DNA of 64,000 nt. Source: Linderina pennispora. Lineage: Eukaryota > Kickxellomycota > Kickxellomycetes > Kickxellales > Kickxellaceae. The DNA lies in assembly GCF_002104995.1 (NCBI RefSeq), contig NW_024468259.1, forward strand, positions 558,001-622,000. The letters run 5' to 3'. Below the pieces are notes generated by a model. That model searched no databases. It saw nothing but the letters and a program-made list of their open reading frames with translations, and was not told where the DNA came from. The number at the start of each line of letters is the position of its first letter. Position 1 is the stretch's first letter. Made by a program: the position numbers and the translations under genes. Of this stretch, positions 9,614 to 21,012 are shown piece by piece.

Positions 9614-10312
9614 TCAGCGGTCCATGGTAGGTACACCGACCAGCTTGCCGCTCCTATGTGCGGCCGCCGCCAGCTGGTGCCTGGCATCGAGTGAGTGGTA
9701 CGACTTTCTCAGTTGCTTGTACTGCTTGATGAAGTCATCACATTCGGCCAACCCAATAGTACCGTTGTGGTTTCGGAAGTTGTCCAGCACCTCGTTCGAC
9801 TTGATATCGAGCTGATTGGCCTCATCGTTCATCCGCTGAATCAGTGTTTGCGGCGAATATGGCTTCTGAAGATCAACATGCTCCTGCACCAGCTCATACA
9901 GCCGTGTTGTCAACGACCCAGCCACCGCCTGCAGCTCTGCCACCTTGTCACGCATTTTTTTCAGCTCGGGCTCCGCGGTCAGGTTGATTTCCGCAAGACT
10001 CTCGTTCTCGACCCGCAGCTCGTATTCGAGCGTCCGAGTAAGCTGCACCTGCTCAAGCCCGTCAATATGCGCCTGGAATAAATCTTCATACCGAAGCAGG
10101 TCTTCGAGGTCGTCCGCTGACTTGTTGGCAAACGTTGGGAAGTGCTCTCGCAGTAGCCGCAGCTTGTCCTCTATAATTTTCCGGTCTGATGGCAGGTTGT
10201 AGTTGTTCATGGGCTCAGGAACTCGCGAATCGTACGGCCGCAATGCAACTGGCTCCCGTGACGAATGCGGCTCAAATTCGCTGAGGTCTGTGGAATCGGT
10301 TGGAGGTGACAT
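9614..10312 (-). CDS. VPS37: ESCRT-I subunit Vps37 (Mod_r domain)
   Basis: 232 residues from the ATG at 10312 (MSPPTDSTDLSEFEPH); the frame is open further upstream, but that part reads as a Phe-rich artefact. After a disordered N-terminus, residues about 55-225 form a long helical Mod_r region (REHFPTFANKSADDLEDLL, ENESLAEINL, LQKPYSPQTLIQRM, SNEVLDNF). This is the pattern of Vps37, which with Vps23, Vps28 and Mvb12 forms ESCRT-I and sorts ubiquitinated cargo into multivesicular bodies. It faces the aquaporin gene tail-to-tail. Confidence 0.85.
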   Translation of the reverse strand: MSPPTDSTDLSEFEPHSSREPVALRPYDSRVPEPMNNYNLPSDRKIIEDKLRLLREHFPTFANKSADDLEDLLRYEDLFQAHIDGLEQVQLTRTLEYELRVENESLAEINLTAEPELKKMRDKVAELQAVAGSLTTRLYELVQEHVDLQKPYSPQTLIQRMNDEANQLDIKSNEVLDNFRNHNGTIGLAECDDFIKQYKQLRKSYHSLDARHQLAAAAHRSGKLVGVPTMDR

Positions 10313-10740
10313 TGTCCTCTGATAGCTATAAAGAAAAGAATGTGGAAATGTGAAAAAAAAAAAAAAAGCGAAGCAAAACAAAGGGAATAGCTAGTTCCAA
10401 AACGCCCAGCACTATGCCTGCTTGGCATGATGCCTCAATCACATGATCCGATCGGGCATATCAAAACAAGCCCCACATGCTCCTTCCCACAGGAACATGC
10501 CACCGAGGTAACTCAACGTCGCAATGCAGGTGTCTCAGGCTGTAGCCATACTAACAAAAGGTAGAGCTACTATGCCTGAACTCACAGTACTGCATGCTAT
10601 TCAGTGCAAAGAGGCCAAAGTAAAAGCCAAATACTCTGCAGAAAACAATGAGTACGATGAAACGCCTGGAGGACATAGTCTCCCACTCTGACACTGCATG
10701 TACGCTGATGCACACCGTACTAGCTAGTTGTAAAAATAAC

Positions 10741-11480
10741 CACTGCGTGTCACATCCCGCCTGTTTCGGAACCAACAGCAAAATAGTAAACCACCGACTC
10801 AAGCCGATGTCAACAAAAAGAGTGGAGGACCTGGGTATCGATCCCAGTGCCTCGCGCATGCTAAGCGCGCGCTCTCCCATTTGAGCTAGACCCCCTGAAT
10901 TTCGGAATCGAAGCTAATCCGATTTGACTTCCAATTTCTGATATCGCAGAAAAACAACCATACATAGAATACCGTATCAAGTGGATTGCTCATGATGAAG
11001 CGGTGAAAGCGGGGCTCACACTCTACTGCGGACTACTGATGCACCCATTCACCCAAGCTATCACTTGTATCAGTATTACCAGCTTCTCACTTGAGATTTC
11101 GTATCTGTCATTTTTTTTTTTATTTCCACCTGTTCGTGTTGACTGATTGCACAGGATAACCACTGCCCTACGATGTCGGTGTTGGCTTGAACAATTTGAG
11201 AAAGCAAGCAACTAATAGAGGATAGGTGTTTGTTTCATTTAGAGTCTAGTGAATCAAGAGCCGGATGCATGTCCCAAGTAACATACCAAGTGCAAATGTG
11301 GCTCGTACAGGTGAAACAACACAGTCCAATTCTCACATAAGATCGAGCGCCAGTGTACAGTGGGGTTATTCAATGGTATCTGCCATCAAAGGGTGGTTTC
11401 CAACTACAGAGTCAAAGTACTTTGGCACATATTTCATGTTGCAGATAGAGTTGATTAAGGAAGGAGACAATCCAGACAAA
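10741..11480. repeat. Direct repeat DR-L (about 740 bp, carries tRNA-Ala)
   Basis: Matches 32451-33189 in the same orientation. The differences I found are about eight substitutions and one small T-tract indel, i.e. about 98-99% identity. It starts at CACTGCGTGTCACATCCCGC and fades after the AAGGAGA sequence. The two copies bracket the whole inverted-repeat structure. Confidence 0.9.
10823..10895 (-). tRNA. tRNA-Ala (AGC)
   Basis: 73 nt cloverleaf on the minus strand with anticodon loop CTTAGCA, T-arm CTGGG-ATCGATA-CCCAG and D-arm GCTC/GAGC. The acceptor stem has the G3:U70 wobble that defines tRNA-Ala, and one U6:U67 mismatch. An identical copy is at 32533-32605. Confidence 0.93.
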
Positions 11481-11535
11481 TACCAGCATAGATTAACCAT
11501 GTATTCTATATTTTTTCACCTAAGATATAACTGGT

Positions 11536-11690
11536 TATCGGGTGTAGATGGAAAACACCTTTTCAAAAATCTGACTGAGGGGAGGAAGGAAAACTTATCG
11601 TCTGCCTGAGCCTTTGTACATGTGCGTTTCGACCTTGCCCATAGTGGTGCAAAGGGACTCCGGGCCATGAATATCAACATCAATAACTAA
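11536..11690 (+). mobile_element. Decayed LINE-like (reverse-transcriptase C-terminal) fragment
   Basis: About 150 bp resembling 16764-16915 (GGTTATCGGGTGTA, then GACTGAGGGGA.GAAG, then GACCTTGCCCAT.GTGG). The better-preserved copies translate to LAHGGAGGLRIPNVNSRNAL, which looks like the 'GG-G-P' segment at the end of LINE reverse transcriptases. This copy has lost the frame. It lies just beyond the left direct repeat. Confidence 0.4.
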
Positions 11691-12414
11691 ATGGTGGTTA
11701 CAGCCCTTTTATACTACGTACTAGCATAGGAAGCATAATAGTATTTTGCTAAATTTAGTTACGTATAATCCTAATTGTGAAGAGGGTGGGGTACCTAGGG
11801 GTCTTGTGGTTCAATTTGGCGTAGACTACACGGGAATCTGCTGTGCGCTGATGGTTGCATCACTCGGTCAACGCTTATTCGATGCTCCGATTTCATACTC
11901 TACGAACACTCACGCGTGTGACGTTAGCAACGGCGGCATATACACTAATGCCATCCTGAACCGAAAACCTTTCAAATGCATCAGACCAGTCCAGAAGGCA
12001 ATCTTCAGAATACTTTTGTTTCCAATCGGTGGCCAATATTGTCCAAGCCCGTGCTGGCAAAAGAAATCTGCTGATTTTTTTAAAACAAGCAAGAGCGGAA
12101 GATAGATCATAAAACTTGTGTCTACTTTTACTGGCTCATTAGGAAGCTGTATGCCGGCCATTCCTACATCACTAACCCCCAATTTGCTTGAAAACTGGGT
12201 TGACTCATTCTATTTGTTTATGACTGATAACATGCTCCGACAGTCCTTCTCGGCCCTGCCTTCGCACATACATTTTGTCTCAGACTTCAAGTAACATATA
12301 AGACTATACCTACCTTTCCTTGCGAGCCTTTCATATCCACTTTCTCAGATTTTATCTTTTCTTTCCCCTTTAAAATAATAGAATCTTTCACTGCTACTAT
12401 TCCGCGTCACTAAA
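11691..12414. other. Intergenic, no clear gene
   Basis: Holds one open frame (11746-12105) with no recognisable motif or signal; possibly a further piece of mobile-element debris. The upstream region of the 74-codon gene at 12415 lies at its end. Confidence 0.35.
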
Positions 12415-12639
12415 ATGGCTAGCAGCATCACCAACCAGCCTGAATCAATTAATTTTGCTAGGTCGTGGCTTGACCTAAGCGATGACGAAGATTATTGCAG
12501 TTCCGGGCATCTTTTCAGTTTCCTGTATATGAAGCAGACACATACCAGATCAGCCTCCCCTGAATCTCCAAAAGAGCAGACGAAGCATGATCCACTTCGC
12601 TTCCTCAAGCCCACACTCAAGATAGGGCTATTCCACTAA
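12415..12639 (+). CDS. 74-residue orphan protein, copy A
   Basis: Exactly 74 codons, the same length as a paralog at 31447-31671 on the opposite strand. The two share an acidic central motif (SWLDLSDDED here, SWLDLSDGED there), a basic or aromatic stretch (FSF) and an identical 18-residue C-terminus KHDPLRFLKPTLKIGLFH. No signal peptide, TM or known domain. Equal length plus conserved motifs across otherwise diverged codons argue for a real protein. The last 19 codons lie inside the left inverted-repeat arm; the rest lies outside. Function unknown. Confidence 0.6.
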   Translation: MASSITNQPESINFARSWLDLSDDEDYCSSGHLFSFLYMKQTHTRSASPESPKEQTKHDPLRFLKPTLKIGLFH

Positions 12640-12883
12640 AGCACTGATATCACGCCTTAAACAGCCAAGGTATACGACGCTGCACAGGTGTAATTCTACA
12701 ACCGAGCGTTTCTTTGTAACTATAATAAAAACGAAATACCTGCTACTGAGGAACAACGCTGGCGGCTTGGTTCAGACAGGCCCCCAGCACAGCGGGCGCC
12801 AGCCCCATTCTGGCGTGATTGGTGCTGCAAAAAAAAGAAAAGAAAAAAGCCAGTGCTGCCGCCGCTTGGCAGGCAAAAGAATG

Positions 12884-12955
12884 CTCTCCGACCGGGAATT
12901 GAACCCGGGTCTCCAATGTGACAGACTGGTGTACTCGCCACTATACTATCGGGGA
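12884..12955 (-). tRNA. tRNA-Asp (GUC), left-arm copy
   Basis: 72 nt including discriminator G; anticodon loop CTGTCAC, T-arm CCGGG-TTCAATT-CCCGG, acceptor TCCCCGA/TCGGAGA with a single C3-A70 mismatch. Identical copy at 31131-31202. Confidence 0.92.
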
Positions 12956-13469
12956 TCCACTCATTTTGTTGAATTTCTTGATAAATAAATCATCCATAAG
13001 CATACGGATCATGTGTACTTTGTTTAGCGGCTGCTTACTATTTGTAGGACACTGGCTTTATGCAACGGCATCCTGGCACTAATCCACGCCAATGATAAAA
13101 CAAACTTTGGGATCAACTATAGTGCTTTGTGACATGGCCAACGTGTTCTGTACGCAGCTAAATAATAGACTATATAGATATCTCGAGTAATGAATCGCAT
13201 CGATAGCTTTGACCTGAAACAAGTAGATGAATTGAGATAGTACTCCAAAGATATTGTAACTCCTAAGGATACTACAGAATATTGGTTTGCATGCATGACT
13301 TATGGAGGCCATTCATAAATATAAAAGTTTAAAGAAACTAAATATCTATTATCAGAATAACCAATTAACAAATAATAAATCAATTACTAGCAGTAGATAA
13401 ATATTTTAAAATACAGAATGTTTACCACTGGCCAAAAAGATTCAAGCAACTAGATTAATAAATAAACAA

Positions 13470-13637
13470 AGATGCCAAATATGGTGCTTCTACGAAACCC
13501 CCTTCGGCATCCTGAAAAATTTCAGTTGATACACAATTAATATGCTTCTACTGAGATAGAGGCTGCGTCCCGAGAAATCAACTGAAATTTTTCAGGATGC
13601 CAAAGGGGGTTTCGTAGAAGCACCATATTTGGCATCT
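13470..13637. mobile_element. MITE-like element with about 60-bp terminal inverted repeats (left arm)
   Basis: 168 bp. The ends are near-perfect inverted repeats about 60 bp long, starting AGATGCCAAATATGGTGCTT and reading the same inward from the other end, with a centre of about 45 bp. One mismatch was seen (CCTTCGG versus CCAAAGG region). No coding capacity. A clear target-site duplication was not found. It would fold into a very long hairpin if transcribed. Confidence 0.7.
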
Positions 13638-15480
13638 GAACAAGAAAACAATAAAAATATTAATAATTATTAAATAGCTAACCATTTCTGACTGATCTCC
13701 TATAGCAGATGCACATTCCATTATATCCATACCATTTTTTTTAATGTAAGAGCAGTAGTTATAAGTTGGCTGACAAATGCAATGTAGCCCCAACCTGCAT
13801 CAGTGATTTTTGTTAATGATTTGGAGCAACTGTGCCAAACCACCTGCTTGATTAGCAGTATTCGAGTTAACTTGAATACAAATGAATTGCAATGAATGGT
13901 TGTATAGGACAGTGGCTTAAGGGCTATTATTGTTATTAACCTAGAGGATGAATAGCCATTGAATACATATGGAAAATAGCTTTGGAAGAATGTGACAAAA
14001 GGGAAGAAGGAATACCAACAATCTTTCTGAGCATCTATATATACATTTCATCCTTGTCTACAGCTGCTAAAATTTGAGGTCCAGAGACCCCTGCACTACC
14101 ACAGACACTATGGTTCCAAATCCATATGATTTCAGGAACCTATAGATCAAGGCCCTTAGGCCATAATGGCCATCTATACTATTTCAGGCAACTGGCACTA
14201 CTACTTAGACTAGTACCTACCCTTTTCACCTGGTGATTTCCCCTTCCTTCTTTCATATAGCATATTTCATATATTTAATATATATTATAGAAAGGTGCTT
14301 AGGTATGATATACTTAGATAGACAGCCTCCTGTAGCTGTCTGGAATACATTTACTCTCTGAGACAAAATGAACAGCTCCAAACTACAGAATCAACTAGGA
14401 AATGGCATACCATAAATCACTATAAGTTACTGCTGCCCATCACAGAATATGTATCTACCTAATTTTTAGCTATGACAATAAAGCCTACTACATTATCAAT
14501 AGGATGGTTTGGCTAAGTAAATATATCTATCTAGGTATTTTATCTTATATTCACTGCATAGGTGTCTGCAAGTCCTATACTTATCATATTGCCATTTATA
14601 CCATTTCAGTTGCATTTTTATGAATAATCTGCATAGGTTTATATATGGTGCAATTTATTACTGCCCAGGATCACTCAGACATGAGATGTGTGCCCCTACA
14701 AATCAGTGGAATTATATAGATAGGTACTAAACTAGTCATAAGTGCAGTGTTGACACTTGGCACTACTAGTGTAGAAAATAGAAATAAAACAGAGGATATC
14801 AAAGTAATAGTATAGCCTATAAATGTGTGAATTGTCAGGTTGTTCGGCTAGCTATCACCCTCTTGAGCCAAACATAAACTAGGCACTATGGATCTTGAGC
14901 TTAAAGTCCTGAGAATAATGCTTTAGTGTGAGTGCATAGTATAGAAGTTATCAGAATTAGATTTTCCTTATTTCATTGTTCTATTTTCTCTTTATATTTT
15001 GCTACCTAGCCCAATACTGAACCAGATCCTTCTTGTCTTTCTTCTATATTTTTCTACTTGCTTAGTGCCTTTCTGCACTCCTTCACACTTTCTCAATATA
15101 TACATCTTTGGGTGTTTCAGCCCACTCTACACTCATATCACTTATAACCTTCTGGCAGAAGTTGTGGGAATATTATTGCAGAAATGGTATATGCCAGGGA
15201 TTGTAACTGGAAATGGCATTGTTCAGATCGATCTGTGCATTTCTGCAAGTGTGTTAAGTAGGCAAAGATGCTGCCTTATTAATAATTTGTAAGGATAGCT
15301 GCATCCACTAATGCTATCAATTGTTCTGGTGGAAAATTAATGAGGCTGGGTAAAACTGTGAGATGGTGTAGCTATGAATTAAGAAGAGTGTATCTGGTAC
15401 TGAATGAGGCAAAAAAAAAAGCCAATCATATCTAGATGCCTAGAGCATGTAGCTACGCAATGAGCATCACTTGAGGCATC
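13638..15480. other. AT-rich noncoding block of the left arm
   Basis: About 1.8 kb of strongly AT-rich DNA with no credible gene, next to the MITE. Open frames are short and compositionally biased. The mirror block is 28607-30448. Confidence 0.6.
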
Positions 15481-16217
15481 TGACCATAGCGCAATATCCG
15501 GGGGGGGGGGGGAACATGCGCTATGTACTAATAATACTCCGCAAGCTAATAATGGAATTACAAATGAGGGGTTTCTTCTCTAGGCCATGCCATCACCACA
15601 TGGCCTGCAGAGACAGCCTTTGGTGCAGAAAGGGACAGTGGTCAAGGATAATCACACTGATTTGCCCACAAAGGACACCGCTGTGTGATGATGGGAACAC
15701 AGGAAAGTGTAGGCCATGGCCCAGACCGCACAACGCCACTGCATCTGCATCCAAGCTACCCTTCAGCAAATGTGGTGTAGAAGCCACTGATTTTTTATTT
15801 TATTTTAAAAAGTCGTTTTCTCTTTCGCTTTCCTTACAGTGCTTTTATGTTTTTTTATCACGGGGATAAAGAGGGAAATACAGAGGCACACATTCGCGCA
15901 GTGCCTATCATGTACCGTAATAACGTAGGGGATTCCTGAGATAGCCCTTCTGCACAAGTCTACCGAATAGGCGTTGCAAAAGGTGGCAAACGGATCAGTA
16001 GTGCATTGCTTTGTTAGAGAAAAAGTAAAGCAAACAAGGGCAACGATTCACGGCCACTGTTACATCTGTCTATAGAAACTAATGGACATTACAGATAAGA
16101 GAATGAAGCATGCTATGGCTCTCCGATCTAGCGAGGTAAGATGTTATGAATATTCAGTGAGGATCGCATACAGTAACTCTCGCAAACATGATTTTTTACA
16201 AAAAATCAAAAAAGAAC

Positions 16218-16290
16218 AGCCCGACGGGGGGGTCGAACCCCCAACCTTGAGATTAAGAGTCTCACGCTCTGCCGATTGAGCTAGCCGGGC
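16218..16290 (-). tRNA. tRNA-Lys (CUU), left-arm copy
   Basis: 73 nt on the minus strand, acceptor GCCCGGC/GTCGGGC, anticodon loop CTCTTAA, T-arm GGGGG-TTCGACC-CCCCC. Identical copy at 27797-27869. An A/T-rich tract follows its 3' end (Pol III terminator type). Confidence 0.94.
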
Positions 16291-16763
16291 TGGATTAACG
16301 GATTTGACTCATAATCCAAGCCAATTCACCTCTGAGACCAAGAACTTTAGAATAATAATTGAATATCAGGATCTTCTGCCACGGCATCGTTGTCATGTTT
16401 ACTTGCTTCAAACATACCTTCAGCGCCTCTCTTGCTTCCTCAACCTCACCCTGCTATCAACAGTCTCTCAGTGTATATTAACGATATTCGACCAGCCCTG
16501 GTTTTCTTTTTCTTTTTCTTTTTCTTTTTTTTCTTTTACCAGGTTGCCTATCCCTTATTCAAGCATCATCAGCTAATTTCATGGTTACCATACATGCACT
16601 GACCAGAGCTGTGCGCCTACTATTAAATTTAGCGCACCTTTTCACATTTGTTTTTCTGTATTTAATGTACTATGTGGCTTCTCTCTTGTCACCTCTGTAA
16701 AATCCTGTCAGTTTCGCCAACCTACAGCCTACTGATTGGCCATTGCTAGCCTAGGGGATAGGT

Positions 16764-17060
16764 GGTTATCGGGTGTATGGAAAATTAACTTCTCAAAAAT
16801 ATGACTGAGGGGAAGAAGCAGAGCTGATCGCCTGCCTACGCCTTTGTATGTATGCATTTCGGCCTTGCCCATGGTGGCGCAGGGGGACTTCGGATCCCGA
16901 ATGTCAACAGTCGCAATGCATTAGCACAGCTCTTCAAATATACCTATCGTGGTACTCTAATATCGCCACAGGTACACATACTACTTCCATATTCCCGTCA
17001 CACCTTGCACTATAAGCCCTGCACCACATTAAAACATCTGCTATATGCCCTTTTCCTCCA
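16764..17060 (+). mobile_element. LINE-like remnant in left arm
   Basis: A conceptual translation from about 16852 contains LAHGGAGGLRIPNVNSRNAL followed by AQLFKY, resembling the C-terminal part of non-LTR reverse transcriptases. The first 150 bp match 11536-11690 at roughly 80%. No other RT motif is present, so this is a fragment. Mirror copy at 27027-27323. Confidence 0.4.
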
Positions 17061-17151
17061 ATGCAAGCATAATTACAGTACACACACCGGCCGTTTACTC
17101 ATGCACATACCATATCATTGATAGTTCAATACTAAATACATCATATTGCCT

Positions 17152-17510
17152 TCATTTCCATTCGGCATCATCGGCATTGCTGCTATACTTGCGACGAGCA
17201 AGTTGGATCCAGGTCGGGTTGAGCCGATTCCACTCAATATACTCGGTGTCCTGCTCCCATCCGCCCTTGCGGATCTCTGGCTCCGCCGTAGCATGGTGGT
17301 GCGGCGGTGGCACAATCCCAGACATGTTGCGCTGGTTGTCAGTGTACGCGTTCTGGAATGCTGCTGCATCAAACTTGTCCGGCGAAACACCCACCACATC
17401 CAAAACCGTCGTCCACGAGTACAGAAACGATGTCCGCGTCACCTTGTTCAAGAATGACGTCTTGTCTGCAACTTCACAGTCGATGCGAAACCCGTATGTG
17501 CATAGGTAGT
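17152..17510 (-). pseudogene. Arrestin-related C-terminal fragment (duplicate of the 25271-26935 gene end)
   Basis: Codes for the last about 110 residues of the arrestin-related protein (RIDCEVADKTSFLNK to the terminal DDAEWK). It is identical to the right-arm copy from 17489 downward. Upstream of 17489 the frame continues for about seven codons (DYLCTYGF) with diverged but recognisable sequence, preceded by CCCAG, a good 3' splice site. No start codon or arrestin N-terminus is present, so as it stands it is a stub. It could act as a receiving 3' end if the cassette inverts, or as an extra exon. Confidence 0.75.
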
Positions 17511-17560
17511 CCTGGGCAATGAAATGTTAAATATTTTAAATGGAAACGAACTGTTTTAGA

Positions 17561-20500
17561 TTACCATGAGGAACCTTCAACCTCAAACTTCTCAGCAATG
17601 GCGAAATACCTGGCAACCAGTTTGTGGACAGCAGGCTTCAGGTTCAAGCTGACAACAGCGTTCTGGACCTTGCTAAGGCCATGCGTCCTTACAAGTCTGA
17701 TGACCTGCTCACAAACCGGGTTCGGGTAGGCCATACTGTTGTACCATCTGTCGTGGTAAACAGTTAACCACACTACCGCATCTAATGCAGCCATTAGTGA
17801 GTCACTGCTAGAAATCGGGATGGGGTCCTCCAGGTCCTCGTTGCGAAGCCGCTCCTCGTCCTGCATATCGCTGAATGCCCCTGAGTACAGCTCCAGCAGG
17901 TGCTGCCACGCCTTTGCTGAGAATCGGATGTTGAGCGCATACTCGAAGGCCTCCTTGGCCTCTGACGGGTGGCGAAGGCGCAGCGCAAGATCTCCGAGGG
18001 CCTCCCATTCAGCCTGCGTGTGACGGAATGTGATCTGCTGGCCAGTTGCACGCAGGTTGTGCATTTCAGATCTCCAGGCGGTGTAGGCGCGCAGATCATC
18101 GAACAGGATCATGATCAGGTTGTCAAGCCAGCGCTCGCACAGCCGCTTGCGAATGAGGCCATGGCCAGAATCTTCGTCACTCTCGTCGCCATCCTGACGG
18201 ACACCGGCGTCCTCCTTTGGTTGCTTATCCGTGCCCTCATTTGCACCGCTCTGGTCATCGGCAGGGAGCACGGCCGCTTGAGGAGCTGACACAACATCAG
18301 CAACTTCCTCAGGAGGGCTCTCAGGCTCCGTGAGCTTAGTGTCCTCGCTCTTGGGTTGCTCTTCCTCGGCGTCTGAAAGCTTGATCTCCTCGAGCCCGTC
18401 CTCAATCGCAGCAGTCTTATCCTTGCTTGGCGTGTCGTTCTCACCATCAGCGGTGGCGCTAGCGTCAGCATTGGCGTCGGTTTCAGCTACAGGGGGTTCT
18501 GTCAGCTCCTCGGTGGATGCAGGCTCCAGCTGAGCAGCCTCCTTGAGGTTCTCCTTCGACTTCTTCTTGTTCTTTCTCTTCTTGTTCTTCTTGCTCTTGG
18601 AGCTGCCTCCAGGCTCGGTAGTAGTTTCCACGCCTGCATTTCCACCCTCCGTTTCGTCATTGACCGCCTCATGCTCATTCTTGGGCTTGTCATTCTTGAT
18701 AGCAGGCTCCTCTCCTGGTTCGACCGTGACCTCAGGTTCCATTTCTGACTGTGGAGAAATACCCAAGTTGTCGTCCGCATCAGCCTTGCCGTTCTCAGCA
18801 GGCTCAGCCTTATCGTCCCCAACAGGTTCAGTCTTGGTGTCCTCAACAGGCTCGGCCCTGTCGCCCTCAGTAGGCTCATTCTTAACCGTATCAGCAGGCT
18901 CCGTCACGGGTTCAGTCTCAGCAGGGGATTCAGGCTTGTGTGCTGATGGAGTATCCACAGGGGGCGCAGCGACAGGGGGAGCATCGGCAGATTCCTTAGA
19001 CTTCTGGCGCAGGGCAGCAAGAGGGAGGTCATCTTCATCATCGTCCTCGTCATCGACCGCCTGGTTTGGGTGGGCAGAGTTGCGGTATTCATCTTCCATG
19101 ACAAAGGCTTGGCTCCGGAGCTGAAGCAGCTCATCCCATCCAACAATGCTGACCATACGAGTCAGGTAATCGTACGCACGTGCGAAAGTGCCCTTGAGCG
19201 TAGGTGCTGAGAGTTTGAGCAGAATGCTGTTCTCGTTGATGGCCATCTCCTCAATTAGGCCAGGCGACTCACTCTCCATGCTAGAGCGGCTGTTGGTGGG
19301 AACGGGGCCATGGGCGTGGGTATCGTTCGAAATGTGTTCACCCAGGTTGTACTCTGCGAGGATATCGGACTTGACTGGGAAGTTAATGCGGCGGGGAGTG
19401 GGCACGCGTGGGTAGTCGCGGTCAACAAAGGTGTACATGGGGCAGGTGTTAAGAGTGAGGAGGGCACGCTGGAAGTCCTCGCAGTCAATGTAGATATCAG
19501 TGAGCTTGGCCCACGCCTGGAACTCGCTCGGTGCATACTTCACAGCCATACGCGCGATTGTCAGTGCAGCGCCAGTGTTCTTCTTACGACGCAGAAACTC
19601 TGACTGGGTATAGAGCAGTGGATAGCACGAGGGTCGCACCTTCAACGCCTGGTGCATGACCCGCACTGCCTGGACCTCCTCGTCGCACTCGACGTAAGCG
19701 TCTGCCAGCAGCGACGCGACTTCAGGGTCAACGCCCTTGAACTCTGCCGCTGGCGAGTCGATCGAGCCGCGCTGTCCGCCGAGGGGGGAGTAGGCCAGTG
19801 GTGCCAGGATTTCGGCGGCGCAGTCATCGAACCGGCCGGCATCGGCAAAGTAGCGCATGAGACCATCCACCAAAAAGTTGCGGGCATTCGACGCAACCTG
19901 GGTCTCAGCGTTGGACCCTAGCGCCCAGCCATTCCAGAATTGTTCGACGATAGCCTCCATGAACCGCGTCTCCTCGCGAGAGTTGGAGACGGGCGTCACT
20001 CGCCTGAGACCTGTTACATTGTAGGCCATCGGGTCAGCATAGAGGATCGCACGCAGCATGGCGCTGATGTAGCATTCTTTCCACATTTGCTCGGTGGCCT
20101 CCTTGCGCTCGCCCTGCGCAGTTACGACGTAGGCATCGACACCGCCAGGGATTTTCACTTGCACACGCAGGTCAACATTCGAGAACGCATTATAGCTGCA
20201 GTACGTGCCAGAGGTGATCTTCCAGCTGTTATTCGAGCCAAACCAGCCTGGGGTGTCGTTCAATGAGTACTGCAGCGAGTTGATATACGCTGCTAGTGTG
20301 GCTGAGGATGAAGTATCGACACCCAGGACATGGTGGTAGGACCCGATCTACATGTTGATGAAGGAGTTAGGAGCACATTGACCAAGAAAGCAGCTGAATG
20401 TGGATTAGCAACCACCGCAAGGGGGTTTCAGCACATTATGTTTGTTGACCTGTACTTACATCAGGCTCGTTGCGGTTGGAGCTGTGGATCTTCACGATGT

Positions 20501-20721
20501 GGCAGAGGTCGGGCGGACCGAGCTCGCGAATCATGCCTATATGTAGAAGGGCATCTTTGGGGCAAGCGTTAGCATAGGGGTGTCGCCACTTTGCCAGCCA
20601 ACTGTCAAATTCATGCGTTATGCTTCTGCTTACCGAGTCCCTCGGAGCGGGAATTCAACGACTCGCCAATCTCGTTTTCGAAGATGTCCGGGACATCTTG
20701 CAAGCAGTCGTTGTGTGCCAT
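17561..20721 (-). CDS. BCH1/BUD7: ChAPs-family exomer subunit (Bch1/Bud7/Chs6 type)
   Basis: Three exons: 20721-20634, 20554-20460 and 20347-17561, giving 989 residues. Introns of 79 and 112 bp have GTAAGC..AAAG and GTAAGT..GTAG ends. The spliced N-terminus reads IRELGPPDLCHIVKIHSS, then IGSYHHVLGVDTSSSATLAA, the hallmark start of ChAPs. TPR-like repeats follow. An acidic insertion lies at about residues 480-770, with repeated AEPVEDTKTEP-type units and a KKNKKRKNKKKSK basic patch. ChAPs bind Arf1 at the trans-Golgi and with Chs5 form exomer, exporting selected membrane proteins. The exon ends with stop at 17561 (EGSSW). A possible further splice from 17565 into the repeat arm is discussed in the findings. 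Confidence 0.93.
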
Positions 20722-21012
20722 CTTTCACTAAGCTTGTGTAAATTTGCCAAATAATGCTGCACAAAAGGGGAACTGTTGAATGTTGTTGAGATGAGCAGGA
20801 GGGGGACCAGCGAGTCCAAAACCGGTGCCTATGACGTTGTGCATGCTTCCTTCGCGACTCCAAGACACAGGCGCCGGGATAAATCAATCAAGCGCGCTTG
20901 ATTACTGATCGGCCCACGTTTCGCGTTTTGTGCCAGTGTCGTAAACAAAGCTCGTCTTCCACCTTTCTCATTCTACTAGCTGTAGCCACTATTTTCCTCT
21001 TGCTCCATTTCA
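20722..21012. promoter_or_regulatory. Divergent promoter between ChAPs and gamma-tubulin genes
   Basis: Only 291 bp separate the two ATGs, so the genes probably share a bidirectional promoter. No classical TATA box seen; a CT-rich stretch precedes the gamma-tubulin ATG. Confidence 0.6.

Larger units (their letters stand above)
12583..17489. repeat. Inverted repeat, left arm (4.9 kb)
   Basis: Reverse complement of 26598-31503. In the stretches I compared, the only differences were three homopolymer lengths: T8 versus 7 near 13740, A10 versus 11 near 15411-15420, G13 versus 12 near 15500. No substitution was seen. The outer end falls in the 74-codon gene at its KHDPLRF codons. The inner end falls in an arrestin C-terminal coding fragment, after which three changes occur in about 17 bp and similarity is lost. 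Confidence 0.97.

Noticed and set aside
16390-16602. Phe-rich open frame in the arms
   Set aside because: Produced by a CTTTTT-type pyrimidine tract; no protein features.
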